Source: Adenanthera pavonina (lineage: Eukaryota; Streptophyta; Magnoliopsida; Fabales; Fabaceae). From it: a stretch of 64,000 nt of DNA. Every line of letters begins with the position of its first letter. The first letter of the stretch is position 1. Shown here piece by piece: positions 11,889 to 21,906 of this stretch. Below the pieces are notes generated by a model. The model was given only the letters and a program-made list of their open reading frames with translations, searched no databases and was not told where the DNA came from. The position numbers were made by a program, and so were the translations under genes. The DNA lies in contig JAIVEN010000006.1 in the NCBI GenBank assembly GCA_026686845.1, positions 31,046,501-31,110,500 on the forward strand, read 5' to 3'.

Positions 11889-12634
11889 TAAAATACTGTG
11901 ACCTCTTTATATTTTGCCTTAATTACACCTCACTTATATTTTACATAACCCTCCCCTAAAATAAGAAGTTATGTTACGTACATAAATATCTTCTCTATTT
12001 TTAAGATTTCAATTTCATCCTCCTTACTGTTAATGTGTCATTAACTCACAACATTTAACATTTTCTTTGGACTAAAATATACCCTTCCTTAATATAAATA
12101 TTTATATAATAATACTTTCTACATATTTTTTTAACTTTTCACTTTCAATTAGGATGAACATTGTGCATTTGCCCAAAGCTAGGGATAAACAAAATTGTTC
12201 ACGGCAAGTGAACAATGTAGATTTATACATATTTTTATATTATACATTGATTGATTTGATATATTTTTATTTTATTATAAATTTTATTAATTTTAACTTA
12301 ATATTATAACCACATTCATTCAAATATTACCATACTTATATTATTTAAAATTATTTAATAAATATGTTATATTTTTAATGTCAAATCAATATGAGATATT
12401 TGTATGAATTATTTTATAGAAATATTTTAAATTTATTTAGGTGTGATTGGATAGAAATTAGAGATTTTATATTGTAAGGGTATATTAATAATTTTAATTT
12501 TAGTTAGTATTTTAGAATCTTTGATAGAATATTCTGTAATTAACGGTATAAAAAAATTAGACTAAAATGTTGGTTTCAAAAATAAAGGGAGGTCTATGTA
12601 ATTTCAACAAAATTGATGGAAAGTCAATGCATTT
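11886..12634. mobile_element. Non-autonomous DNA transposon, MULE-like, long diverged TIRs
   Basis: This stretch is absent from the homologous upstream region of copy C. Its left edge (TAAAATACTGTGACCTC...TTAATTACA) and the reverse complement of its right edge (AAAATGCATTGACTTTCC...AAATTACATAGACCTCCC) resemble each other in layout over more than 50 bp, which suggests long, diverged terminal inverted repeats. No transposase ORF. Edges are approximate and I could not find a clear 9-bp target duplication. Confidence 0.45.
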
Positions 12635-12699
12635 TGCAGCTTTCAAAACTGTAATCTCTCGTATTATCTATGAGCATTTATGATGAAATGATAATTAAC

Positions 12700-13425
12700 T
12701 AAAATATTCTAACCTTCTTTGTTTTTCATCTTAATTACAGGGGCATCTGCTCTATTTTGAAAATCTACATGTTAGTCCAATCTATTAGCACTATTAGGTA
12801 TATTCATAAAAGATTCTTAAAAAAATATTTATTAATTAAAAATCATATTCACATTAATCATATTTAACAATTCATCCCTCATTATATTTAAATCCTAATT
12901 CACCAAGTTTTTTTAAATTCATTTTGATTAATTTATCAGGGGATATAAAATTGATAAATTTATATTATGATGAAAATTTTATCATTTTTATAATCTGATA
13001 AAAAATAAAAAAAACACACTTGATAGATTTCTTTGACGAATATCTGTTTTTAAAAGATTATTAAACAAATTAGTTTAAGTAAATTTAAAGTTATAAAATT
13101 ATCATTGACTAGTTTTATAATATGATAGAAAAGTTTAAAAATATATTTATTAAAGTTTTTTTTTGCTAACATAAGTGTTTTAATTATTTATAAATAATAT
13201 TTATGTCAAAAAAGAGTATTTTGGTCCAAAAAAAATTAAACATGTGATTCAACGGTCAAATAATTGTTTCAATGAATGGACATAGAATCTTCAAAATAGA
13301 AGGGAGGTTTATTTAGCATAACTTTTAATTTTAAGGGAGATTTATATATAGGTTTTTAAAATAAAAAGAAGATCTTTGTAATTAAAGTTAGATATAAGGG
13401 AATTCAGTGTATTTTACTCTTAACA
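12700..13425. mobile_element. Second MULE-like non-autonomous element
   Basis: Also absent from copy C. The right edge, read in reverse, is TAAAATACACTGAATTCCC...TTTAATTACAAAGATC, which resembles the left edge of the element at 11886. The left edge at about 12715 shows CTTAATTACAGGGGCATC. It looks like a relative of the neighbouring element inserted or rearranged next to it. No ORF. Confidence 0.4.
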
Positions 13426-13429
13426 TATT

Positions 13430-13617
13430 AATATAATGTCAAAATTTCTGGAACTAAAGCTTGAGAAGATTGTTTACACTTTAGAGTGGACCGCGTGAAG
13501 CACCTTGGTGTTAACTTTATGGAGATTATTGTAATAATACATTGGAACACAAAAATTGAATCAATGCAAGCTATGTGCTCAAATCTTATCACAGAATGAA
13601 TTGAGACTTAAGATAAT
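13430..13617 (+). promoter_or_regulatory. Proximal promoter/5' leader region of ankyrin gene A
   Basis: This matches 47670-47890 upstream of copy C, including GGACCGCGTGAAGCA, GTTAACTTTATGGAGATTATTG and ATTGAGACTT. In copy C the corresponding region carries a TATA-like box at 47851-47859, just before the ATTGAGACTT block. Copia-2 begins directly after this block, so in gene A the promoter region is separated from the coding region by 8.2 kb. The TATA-like sequence itself is not conserved in copy A. Confidence 0.55.
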
Positions 13618-14072
13618 TGAAAGAAAATAAAAGGAAGGGAAGACATACATACCACAAACACGGAGTATACTTCCACTTGAAGAAGATGAAGAGTTCCAGG
13701 CGGTAGAAACAAAATCACTCGGACTTTGTTTACTGTTTCATCGTAGACACACACAGGAAAGAAAATTGAGAGGAAGAGCGAGAGTGTTTTTTCAGAGAGG
13801 AAAGAAAGAAGTGAGAGATCGAGTCTCTGAGCATTACTCCCAAAATTGAATCGAGAGAGTGTTTTGAATAACTGATCCACTTCTTTTTTCCACGCACACA
13901 CACGTTCACTTAAATCTCTCGGGGTGTGCGTTGTGTATGGGAACGGATTTTTATTTAACCGTTCCCTCCCTCTTAAAATTAAAACAATTAAATAAAATAT
14001 ATTTTATTTAATTTGTTTTGGGCATGTGCCCATATGTTTGGGCTCTATACCCATCAAGGGTGTAGCTCAATA
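13618..14072 (-). repeat. Copia-2 3' LTR (455 bp)
   Basis: It starts TGAAAGAAAATAAAAGG and ends TAGCTCAATA on the + strand, and aligns without gaps to 21346-21800. In the element sense the LTR begins TATTGAGCTACACCC, where the other copy has TGTTGGGCTACACCC, so the terminal TG is mutated here. An apparent 97-aa ORF (13608-13901, - strand) is simply LTR sequence. Confidence 0.93.
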
Positions 14073-14088
14073 TCTCCCACTCACACTT
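14073..14088 (-). other. Copia-2 polypurine tract
   Basis: On the - strand AAGTGTGAGTGGGAGA directly precedes the 3' LTR, in the expected place for plus-strand priming. Confidence 0.75.
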
Positions 14089-15217
14089 GATGGGTTAACC
14101 TCTTACAATTCTTCCTTTCCATTTCATACTAAGTGTTCTACCGTGACCGCATGGGCATGACGTCTATAATTAGGTATTCTTATACTAGAAATCCTTTTCA
14201 AGAACCAGTATAGAACTACCTTATGTATTTCGTATTTATTTTGTTCATGTATTATGCCTTGAATGTCCTAGATTTATCTATATACACTTTATCCATGGCA
14301 AATCTAATCCCTCATAAGTTTTTATATATAAACTTAGATCGCCTTACTCTTGTATACTTAGTGTCTACGCTTAAGATGTTAATACCATAACTTCTTAACG
14401 GACATGTCTTAGACACCAGTATAAGTGTGTATATATTCAGATAATCTTCCTTTCGCCCATATTTCATTTCAATATGAAACAATTGCTTTCCTAGCATAAG
14501 ACCTTTAGATCGAATTTATCATGACCATTGGATATATGCTAAAGTAGCTAACATTGAATCATTTTCCATGAAAAATGTCAAAGTCATAAGGACATTAATG
14601 AGAGATTTTATTTCTCTCTGGGACTCACACAGTAATGAAGCAGGGATCTATTCATTTACTTCCCAATTGCGGTTTTATTAAAAAAAACACATGCAGTATG
14701 AATTGCATGCTACGATGTTACTCTTATTACATAAGAGCGTATGTTGATTTTGTTTTTGTTGTTAACACCGTACAGATTTAAGTTTAGACACACACAGTGT
14801 CTAACCCGAATTCCACCAATCCTTCCACTTATCATAACTTCTTTATTGGAGAATTCTCATCTGGTTACATGTATTATGGATTGTGGGTATCCATAATTCA
14901 ATCCAAAATTTATATTTATTGGATCTCATCCTGACCTATTCTCTTCTTTTGTCAGGGCGACTTATTTTATATTGTTTAATTGTCATATCTGCTCTCTTTC
15001 AGATTTACTAGTAAATACAAAAAATGTCTCATCTTTGCCCACTCTTCGTGAGTGTCAAAGGTAGTTGCTCGTGTGAGGAAGCCAACCTTATCAACATGTA
15101 CGACATACTAGACATTGTATATTTTTCATAAGTATATTTACTTGAATGACTCAATTATAGAAAAAAATGCACTTAATTTTATTCATATAATTGATCATTA
15201 CATAGATTTGTGTTACA
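14089..15217 (-). other. Copia-2 3' noncoding region
   Basis: About 1.1 kb lies between the end of pol and the polypurine tract. No envelope-like or other domain ORF was found. The small - strand frame at 14312-14497 has no recognisable features. Confidence 0.55.
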
Positions 15218-16723
15218 TCATATCCTACGAATATCAAGTGATTTTACATGATCAACATATATATCTCTCGGTATTGGCTTGGTGAAGGGATCAGCAATCA
15301 TTTGATGTGTAGGAATATGGCGAATTGTAACACTTTTCTGTGCTATGGCATCTCTTACAAAATTATACTTGGTGTCTATGTGCTTTGTCTTACTATGATA
15401 CTTGGGATCTTTAGTGTAGGCAATGGCAGCCTCACTATCACAGTTTATCAAAATTGGATCCAATTTATCACCAATGATCCCTAAGTGTTTTATGAATCTT
15501 TTCAACCATACTGCTTCTTGTACTGCTGCAGAACATGCAACAAACTCTGCTTCCATGGTAGACAAAGCAATACAAGTCTGTTTCTTACTACACCAAGATA
15601 TAGCTCCATTGTTTAGTAGAAAAACATATCCAGAAGTTGATTTGCGCTCATCTAGATCTCCTCCCCAATCTGTATCGGAGTATCCTATCAAGCGTAAATC
15701 GCTTCCTTGATAACATAGGGCATAATCTGCTGTGCCTTGCAAATATCTCAGAATTCTTTTCACAGCTTTCCAATGTTTCAATCCAGGGTTTGACTGGTAC
15801 CTACTGACCAAACCAACTGCATAACAAATGTCTGGTCTCCTACACATCATGGCATACATTAAACTACCAACTGCACTGGAATAAGGGACTCTTTCCATCA
15901 TTTTCTTATCAGACTCAGTTTGAGGACACATATCTCGGCTCAGATTTTCTCCTCTTGAAATAGGGGTATCCATAGGTTTACAGTTTTTCATGTTGAATCG
16001 CTCAAGAATTTTCTCAATATAATTTTTCTGAGAAAGGGATATTAATTTTCTTGGGCGATCCCTATGGATCTTAACTCCTAGTATATAATCAGCTTCACCC
16101 ATGTCTTTCATTTCAAAATTCGAAGATAGCCATTCTTTGATAGCTATAATCGATTTTAGACTATTTCCGGCTAATAGTATATCATCCACATAAAGGGATA
16201 ATATCACAAGATTCTTTTCAAAATTCTTAATGTATACACAGTGGTTCTCGTCGATCATCTGGAAATCGTATGAGGTTATTGCTTGGTGAAACTTCAAATA
16301 CCACTGTCTGGATGATTGTTTAAGTCCATAAATGGATCTTTTTAACTTGCAGACTTTATTCTCTTTCCCTTTCTCAATGAAACCTAATGGCTGTTGCATA
16401 TAGATTTCTTCATCCAGTTCACCATTTAAAAATGCTGTTTTTACATCCATCTGATGTAATTCTAAATTTAAACTTGCTACTATTGCCAGAATTAGTCTTA
16501 TGGAGTTAAAACGCACAACAGGTGAAAAGGTATCTTGATAATCTATACCTTCCTGTTGAGTATACCCTTTTGCTACTAATCGAGCCTTGTATCGTTCAAT
16601 CGATCCATCTGCATTTCTTTTAATTTTGAGAATCCATTTATTCCCAATTGCTTTACGTCCAGATGGAAGATTGACCAAATCCCAGACTTGGTTTATTTTC
16701 ATTGAGTTCATTTCCTCTTCCAT
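15218..16723 (-). CDS. Copia-2 reverse transcriptase and RNase H
   Basis: This 501-aa open segment is the C-terminal half of the copia polyprotein, which copies element RNA into DNA and removes the RNA strand. Visible in order: GNKWILKIKRNADG, HQMDVKTAFLNGEL (about residues 94-108), SIYGLKQSSRQWY, the catalytic LYVDDILLAGN, DMGEADYILGVKIHRD, YSSAVGSLMYAM and RPDICYAVGLVSRYQSNP. RNase H follows with STMEAEFVACSAAVQEAVWL, INCDSEAAI and KHIDTKYNFVRD. All core residues look intact. The ATG at 16723 is internal to the polyprotein. Translation upstream is in the same frame until the frameshift at about 16985, so this is not a true gene start. Confidence 0.9.
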   Translation of the reverse strand: MEEEMNSMKINQVWDLVNLPSGRKAIGNKWILKIKRNADGSIERYKARLVAKGYTQQEGIDYQDTFSPVVRFNSIRLILAIVASLNLELHQMDVKTAFLNGELDEEIYMQQPLGFIEKGKENKVCKLKRSIYGLKQSSRQWYLKFHQAITSYDFQMIDENHCVYIKNFEKNLVILSLYVDDILLAGNSLKSIIAIKEWLSSNFEMKDMGEADYILGVKIHRDRPRKLISLSQKNYIEKILERFNMKNCKPMDTPISRGENLSRDMCPQTESDKKMMERVPYSSAVGSLMYAMMCRRPDICYAVGLVSRYQSNPGLKHWKAVKRILRYLQGTADYALCYQGSDLRLIGYSDTDWGGDLDERKSTSGYVFLLNNGAISWCSKKQTCIALSTMEAEFVACSAAVQEAVWLKRFIKHLGIIGDKLDPILINCDSEAAIAYTKDPKYHSKTKHIDTKYNFVRDAIAQKSVTIRHIPTHQMIADPFTKPIPRDIYVDHVKSLDIRRI

Positions 16724-16988
16724 TGCTTTCTTCCATTCATTACTAGCAGGGCATGATAAAGCCTCATGTATTGAATTTGGCTCATCATAATCTTGTGGGG
16801 TAACTATAAGTGCAGTCCCTTCTATTGGAAAACGTCTCTTTGGTACACTTTCTCTGTTACTTCTCCGTAGTGGGATCTCTTGTAAGTTATTCTGTTCTTG
16901 AACAGAATCTTGTACTTGTCCTTGTGTGCTCCCACTCGGATTAAGAGGTTGAGGAATATAAATTTGTTCCTCAGTTTCTTCATGTATC

Positions 16989-17378
16989 TCAAAGAAATAC
17001 AGTACGATCTACTTCACTCCTGCTAGGAAATTCATTTTCTAGAAATATTGCATCTCTAGATTCTATTTCAGTGACACTCCCATCCTGGTTTTCACCAATG
17101 AAAACATAACCCTTAGATTGTTCAGAGTATCCAATAAAGATACACTTCTTCCCTCTTGGACCTATTTTTCCATATTTGTGGGAAGTATCATGGACATAAG
17201 CTGCCGACCCCCAGGGTTTTAAAATATTTAAATCCGGCTTACGATTTGTCCATAGCTCATAGGGTGTTGATGTGACCGATTTAGAAGGCACACGGTTAAG
17301 TATGAAGGCTGCTGTTGAAATTGCATCTCCCCAATATGAAAAGGGTAGATTGGCTTGTGCCATCATGGACCTAACCAT
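16989..17378 (-). CDS. Copia-2 integrase, C-terminal part
   Basis: This 129-aa segment continues the integrase: MVRSMMAQANLPFSYWGDA, AFILNRVPSKSV, PYELW, RGKKCIFIGYSEQSKGYVF and FLENEF are all standard copia integrase-to-RT landmarks. The frame is open upstream to the stop at 17445-17447 and includes VVERRNRTLLD with the third catalytic residue (E). A one-base frameshift near 16985-16995 shifts the rest of the polyprotein to another frame. Confidence 0.85.
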   Translation of the reverse strand: MVRSMMAQANLPFSYWGDAISTAAFILNRVPSKSVTSTPYELWTNRKPDLNILKPWGSAAYVHDTSHKYGKIGPRGKKCIFIGYSEQSKGYVFIGENQDGSVTEIESRDAIFLENEFPSRSEVDRTVFL

Positions 17379-17444
17379 GTCTAGTAATGTTCTATTTCTT
17401 CTTTCGACTACACCATTTTGTTGTGGGGTGCCAGGAATTGTAAG

Positions 17445-19247
17445 TTACCTTACTATTCCCTTTTCTTCACAGAGCTTTTTGAATTGTTCCGATAAATATT
17501 CACGTCCGTGATCGGTTCTTAATGCTTTGATTTTCTTGTCCATTTGATTTTCAACTAAATTCATGTATCGTTTAAAACATTCTAGTGCTTCAGATTTATG
17601 TGACATCAAATAGACATAACCAAATCGCGAGTAATCATCAATGAAAGTGATGAAATAAACAGCTCCATGTTTTGTCCTCACACTCATAGGACCACAAACA
17701 TCTGAATGGATTAATTGCAATGGAGTTTCTGCCCTAATTGCAGTTCCAAATGGTTTTCTAGTTGTTTTACCAGCCAGGCAATGCTCACACAAGGACATTT
17801 CCATTTTATCAATTTCACCTAGCAGTCCTTCTTTAGCTAGTTTAATCATTCTATTTTGATTAATATATCCTAGCCTAGCATTGCAAGCATTCATATCAAC
17901 ATTTAAATTGGAAGAAGTTGCAAAGCAATCATGCATATAAAATACATCAACAATGTCCATAACAAAGAACTTCTTTGAAAAAAAAGCTGAACCATAAAAG
18001 GTTGTCCTTAATGAAATGTCTGCTACTTTATAATGAAAATTTACATTAAACCCATAAATTAATAAGCAGGAAATAGAAACTAAGTTCCATCGGATGTCAG
18101 GTGCATGAAGTACATCATAGAGGATTAAGGTTTTTCCATCTCGCAAAGTTAATTTGCAGGTTCCTATGCCTTTCACCTCAATTCTCGCGTTGTTACCAAC
18201 ATAAAGCCACTTGCTTTGATTCAGCAACCGACGGTACTCTGTAAAGGATCCTCGATCCCTGCTTACGTAGTCTGTGGAGCCTGAGTCAATTATCCAAGAA
18301 GAAGAAATGGTTTCTGTTAAAAAAACAGTACTTGAAACATAAGACATATGTGAATTAACATAATTCACTAATACCTTTTCACGTTTATTTTGCTCAAGGC
18401 AATCCCTTGCAAAATGACCCATTTTTAGGCAGGAATAGCACTTAACCTTGCTCAGATCAGTCTTCTTCTTCTTTCCGCCTTTCTTCCCTCTTTTCTTGAA
18501 AGGCTTATTTCCCTTTTTAAAATTTGGGACATTCTTCTTACCCTTTCTTTGATATTTCTTGCCCTTTTTGAAATTGGGCTTAGGGTTAGAAGTTCCTACT
18601 TCTTCAGTCAGATAGGCTTGTCCAGATGCTCTGTAGGCCTCTAGACGTTCATCTTCAAGCTCCAGGTGTTTCGCCACATCACTAAAAGTGTTTATATTCT
18701 CATTATGGGTTAGGTTGACTTTCATGTGTTCCCAACTTGAATGGAGTGATCTTATAACAGCTTGAATCTGCTGTTCGTCAGACAACTCATGCCCAGCTTC
18801 CTTCAGTTCTTTGATCATGCTGGTCATCTCTCGCAGATGCTGTTTCATAGGAGTATTCGACCTTAACTTATAAGTATCAAACTTAATTGTCAGCCTTCTG
18901 AGTTTGGTGGTAGAGGTACCTCCAAACTTATCCTTTAACGCCGTCCACATGGCTTGTGCAGTTGAATATTTTTCATACTCACACATTAGGTCATTGGCCA
19001 TAGTGCCCAGCATAGTTATACGTGCTATGCTGTTTTTTCTTTTCCAGGCCATGTAGACCTCTTGGTCTCTCCTATGTTGGGCTGTATTGCCGGCTTCTGG
19101 TTGTGCCATGACTATAGTCAGTGGCTCTACAACATCTTGTTCTTCCAATATATAGGAAACCTTTCGGTGCCAGATGTCCCAATTATCCCCATTTAGTTTA
19201 TCTTCTTTGTTTAGCTCAGCCATTATACTCTTGGTTGCCATCCTCAA
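17445..19247 (-). CDS. Copia-2 gag, protease and integrase core
   Basis: This 600-aa segment holds the structural and early enzymatic domains. Gag (residues 1 to ~270) includes KLNGDNWDIWHRKVSYIL and a basic region rich in KKGKK. The zinc knuckle is CYSCLKMGHFARDC (CX2CX4HX4C). The aspartic protease has WIIDSGSTDYVS. The pre-integrase zinc region reads NARLGYINQNRM...CEHCLAGKTTRKPF, where the usual two histidines (HARLGH) are N and Y. The integrase core shows HSDVCGPM, FIDDYSRFGY and LRTDHGREYLS. A TAA at 17445-17447 ends it before the rest of the integrase. Start chosen at 19247, with a second ATG at 19241 equally possible. Confidence 0.9.
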   Translation of the reverse strand: MRMATKSIMAELNKEDKLNGDNWDIWHRKVSYILEEQDVVEPLTIVMAQPEAGNTAQHRRDQEVYMAWKRKNSIARITMLGTMANDLMCEYEKYSTAQAMWTALKDKFGGTSTTKLRRLTIKFDTYKLRSNTPMKQHLREMTSMIKELKEAGHELSDEQQIQAVIRSLHSSWEHMKVNLTHNENINTFSDVAKHLELEDERLEAYRASGQAYLTEEVGTSNPKPNFKKGKKYQRKGKKNVPNFKKGNKPFKKRGKKGGKKKKTDLSKVKCYSCLKMGHFARDCLEQNKREKVLVNYVNSHMSYVSSTVFLTETISSSWIIDSGSTDYVSRDRGSFTEYRRLLNQSKWLYVGNNARIEVKGIGTCKLTLRDGKTLILYDVLHAPDIRWNLVSISCLLIYGFNVNFHYKVADISLRTTFYGSAFFSKKFFVMDIVDVFYMHDCFATSSNLNVDMNACNARLGYINQNRMIKLAKEGLLGEIDKMEMSLCEHCLAGKTTRKPFGTAIRAETPLQLIHSDVCGPMSVRTKHGAVYFITFIDDYSRFGYVYLMSHKSEALECFKRYMNLVENQMDKKIKALRTDHGREYLSEQFKKLCEEKGIVR

Positions 19248-19606
19248 ATCAATTACGAAACTATCTTACATAAAGGATTTCTATTATTGAGCTGAACTAA
19301 AGAATGTATTAATTAAATATACATGTAGCACAGTACAATATACAATGTCATATACTTGTATTATTTCTTAGTAGAACAATAATAATTTCATTAGTTCCAT
19401 GATCAGGAGACCACAAGTGTATCTCCCATCACACGGATGCTAATATTACTATTATTTTCTATTAAGATTTTAATACAAGTACTAGAATAATTAACTAAAA
19501 AAAACTTATTTTAAGAGCTCCCACTCAAATAAAACATATATAAAAGTATTAAATCCATACAAGAATATAGTCGTTGTACAAAAAAAATAAATAAAAAATA
19601 CATAAA

Positions 19607-20147
19607 TCAAATAGAAAAATAGAAATTAACAATTTTTCTCTTAAGAATGCTATTCGATATTTTCATCGCTCTCTTAATGGCATCTACCCAGGTGTAATCT
19701 GAATATTTCTTGTTTTGTGTATTCAGATTTTCTCTTAACTTAAGAATGACGTTCGCGAAGAACTCAGCATCTTCCATATTCATCACAAAGTGTGAATACT
19801 TTGCAAGAATTGGATACAAGTCTTTTAAATGTTTTATTTTTTTTCGCATCCCTATTTGCTATATCTTGTGCTACAGAGTGGGTAAGGGGTTGATCTACTT
19901 CTTGATCTTCAATTTTAGGCTTTTCAAAAACAATTTCATCTTCCTTTGGCCCATTTGGATCTGTATACACTTCTTGAAGTTCCCCAGGATTTTCTTCTCC
20001 TTCTAGAAACTCCTCATCAGGATCTTCATCCAAAAATTCATCTTCTGGAATAAGTTCTTCCAAATACTCATAACTTGGAGAACCATATCCAACTATTTCA
20101 GTGCTTTCAGAATTCTCTTGCTTCATTATATATTTTTTTTTCTTCAA
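19607..20147 (-). CDS. Extra ORF upstream of gag in Copia-2, function unknown
   Basis: Two overlapping frames (20147-19764, 127 aa; 19849-19607, 80 aa) appear to be one ORF of about 180 codons broken by a one-base change in the A-run at about 19837-19846. The first part is strongly acidic (EELIPEDEFLDEDPDEEF, then EGEENPGELQEVY). The second is basic and probably helical (NILKLREN-like heptads, WVDAIKRAMKISNSILKRK). It lies in the sense direction between the PBS and gag, where most copia elements have only leader RNA. I do not recognise a domain. It could be an accessory protein, a captured host fragment, or a chance ORF. The length, composition and sense orientation favour a once-real ORF. 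Confidence 0.5.
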
Positions 20148-20159
20148 TAAAATAGTAGA

Positions 20160-21331
20160 AATTATTAAAATGATAAAAAAAATTTTATTAAAAAAAATAT
20201 AATGAAATAGCTCTAAACAGATCCAAACTTATCTCAAAACTAGCCAAATAGTATATCAAATTGAAGATCTCGAATTTAGAAATTTTTAGAAGCAAACCGT
20301 GGCCAAAAATACCCTCGCACGTGCCCCCACGCGCCCAGAGAAGCCTTGAAGAAAAGAAAAAAAAAATTATCTCACGCGCCAGGGAGGTGCGTGAGATCCA
20401 CGCGCCACCGTGCAAGGCTCTCCAGGGGACACGCGCCGGCCAGACGCCTTCCACGTGTTGCCGGCATTCTGACGCTGTCTCCCAAGTGGCCCAATCACGT
20501 GCTGATGGGCCCCACGCGCCATGTCAGCATTCCACCCCTCTTTTTTTTTTTAAATTTTTTTTTAAAGCCCAATAACTCGGCCCATTTTTTCTTTAGAAGG
20601 GCCGAATGACACTGGCCCAGAAAAAAAAAATTTTTTGTTTACATTTTTTTTCATTTGGGCTGAGCTGCTGTGACCCAACACCATTTTTTTTTTAATACGC
20701 AGCCCATTATTCTTTTTTTTTTTTTAGTCAAAACGACGTGTCGTTTTGGTGTTTCGCCAAAACGACGCGTCGCTGAGGTCATCCCTGACCTCCCGCCGGG
20801 TCAACTCGACCCGGTATGGACCCGGTGGCGGACCAGCGAACCCGCCACCGTTTTTCGCCATTTTCTCCTCCGTCCGGCGTCTGTTTGAGGCGTTCTTGGT
20901 GTCATTTTTCTCATCTCGACATCCTCTACATGATGTTGGTCTCCTTTTATCCAAAAAATTGTGATTTCTTTAAACCCAATTTTTTCTTTCCCTACGCATA
21001 CGGTGACTTTTTTTGGTATTTTCTCTCTAATCCAGTGTTCATTTTAATGCGGTTTTAGTAGGCTTTATCTCTCTCTCTATTCTCTACACAATGATATATT
21101 TATTTTCTTAAAAGGGATGATCTTACAGTACCCTAAAACTGTACCGTGTAAAAAATTTTTAAATTTTTTAAATTCCCTATACTGAATCCTATTTGCTTAT
21201 CTCATGAGTATAAATAGTATACAAATTATACAAAAAAACTCATAAGAAAAATATATACCGTATGCTAATTATGAAACTCAGAAAAAAAATTTGTAGCGGA
21301 AATTGATCTTTTTTTTTTTAATCTAAAATCA
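20160..21331 (-). other. Copia-2 leader with GC-rich block
   Basis: This leader is markedly richer in G+C and CpG at about 20300-20560 and 20730-20900 than its surroundings. It contains a stem-loop, CTCACGCGCC (20371-20380) facing GGTGCGTGAG (20386-20395) with one mismatch. It also has the palindrome AAAACGACGTGTCGTTTT (20730-20747) followed by AAAACGACGCGTCG (20759-20772). CACGTG cores occur at 20452-20457 and 20497-20502. ORFs seen here on either strand overlap each other in several frames and show no domain, so none is called. Confidence 0.5.
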
Positions 21332-21344
21332 GTCTCTGATACCA
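21332..21344 (-). other. Copia-2 primer binding site
   Basis: On the - strand TGGTATCAGAGAC starts two bases after the end of the 5' LTR. The first eleven bases match the complement of the initiator methionine tRNA 3' end exactly. Confidence 0.88.
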
Positions 21345-21345
21345 A

Positions 21346-21800
21346 TAAAAGAAAATAAAAGGAAGGGAAGACATACATACCACAAACACGGAGTATACTT
21401 CCACTTGAAGAAGATGAAGAGTTCCAGGCGGTAGAAACAAAATCACTCGGACTTTGTTTACTGCTTCACCGTAGACACACACAGGAAAGAAAATTGAGAG
21501 GAAGAGCGAGAGCGTTTTTTCAGAGAGGAAAGAAAGAAGTGAGAGATCGAGTCTCTGAGCGTTACTCCCAAAATTGAATCGAGAGAGTGTTTTGAATAAC
21601 TGATACACTTCTTTTTTCCACGCACACACACGTTCACTTAAATCTCTCGGGGTGTGCGTTGTGTATGGGAACGGTTTTTTATTTAACCGTTCCCTCGCTC
21701 TCAAAATTAAAATAATTAATTAAAATATATTTTATTTAATTTGTTTTGGGCCTGTGCCCATATGTTTGGGCTCTATACCCATCAAGGGTGTAGCCCAACA
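21346..21800 (-). repeat. Copia-2 5' LTR (455 bp)
   Basis: Same length as the 3' LTR, with about 14 single-base differences and no gaps by eye, so about 97% identical. In the element sense it begins TGTTGGGCTACACCC. Read outward it lies about 100 bp from the start codon of ankyrin gene A but points away from it (- strand), so any effect on the gene would be through antisense or bidirectional activity or by separating the promoter. Confidence 0.93.
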
Positions 21801-21906
21801 ATAATAATAACTCAATAGACTATACAATCAATGAAAACTCCAATAAAACTTGCAATATGCAATATAATCAATATTTTCTGACTTGTGTGTATAAGTTAGC
21901 AAATGC
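21801..21906 (+). promoter_or_regulatory. Remaining 5' leader of ankyrin gene A
   Basis: It starts with the ATAAT target duplication and runs to the first in-frame ATG. No TATA box or other core promoter is evident. An out-of-frame ATG at 21903 precedes the in-frame one at 21907. The stretch between the LTR and the ATG is too short to hold the full promoter seen at copy C. Confidence 0.5.

Larger units (their letters stand above)
13618..21800 (-). mobile_element. Copia-2: nearly complete Ty1/copia retrotransposon
   Basis: This is an 8,183-bp element on the - strand with two 455-bp LTRs that differ at about 14 positions by eye. It is flanked by the 5-bp target duplication ATAAT (13613-13617 and 21801-21805). 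In element order it has the 5' LTR, an initiator-Met PBS, a GC-rich leader, an extra acidic ORF, gag-protease-integrase-RT-RNase H, a 1.1-kb 3' noncoding region, a PPT and the 3' LTR. One stop codon and one frameshift break the polyprotein, so it is probably not autonomous now. It is much younger than Copia-1. Confidence 0.95.

Noticed and set aside
13608..13901. 97-aa minus-strand ORF, repeated at 21318-21704
   Set aside because: Both lie in the two LTRs of Copia-2 and are alike only because the LTRs are alike. No domain.
20188..21058. Several overlapping ORFs on both strands in the Copia-2 leader
   Set aside because: They are mutually overlapping, low-complexity and GC-driven, without domains. 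Only the acidic ORF nearer gag was kept.
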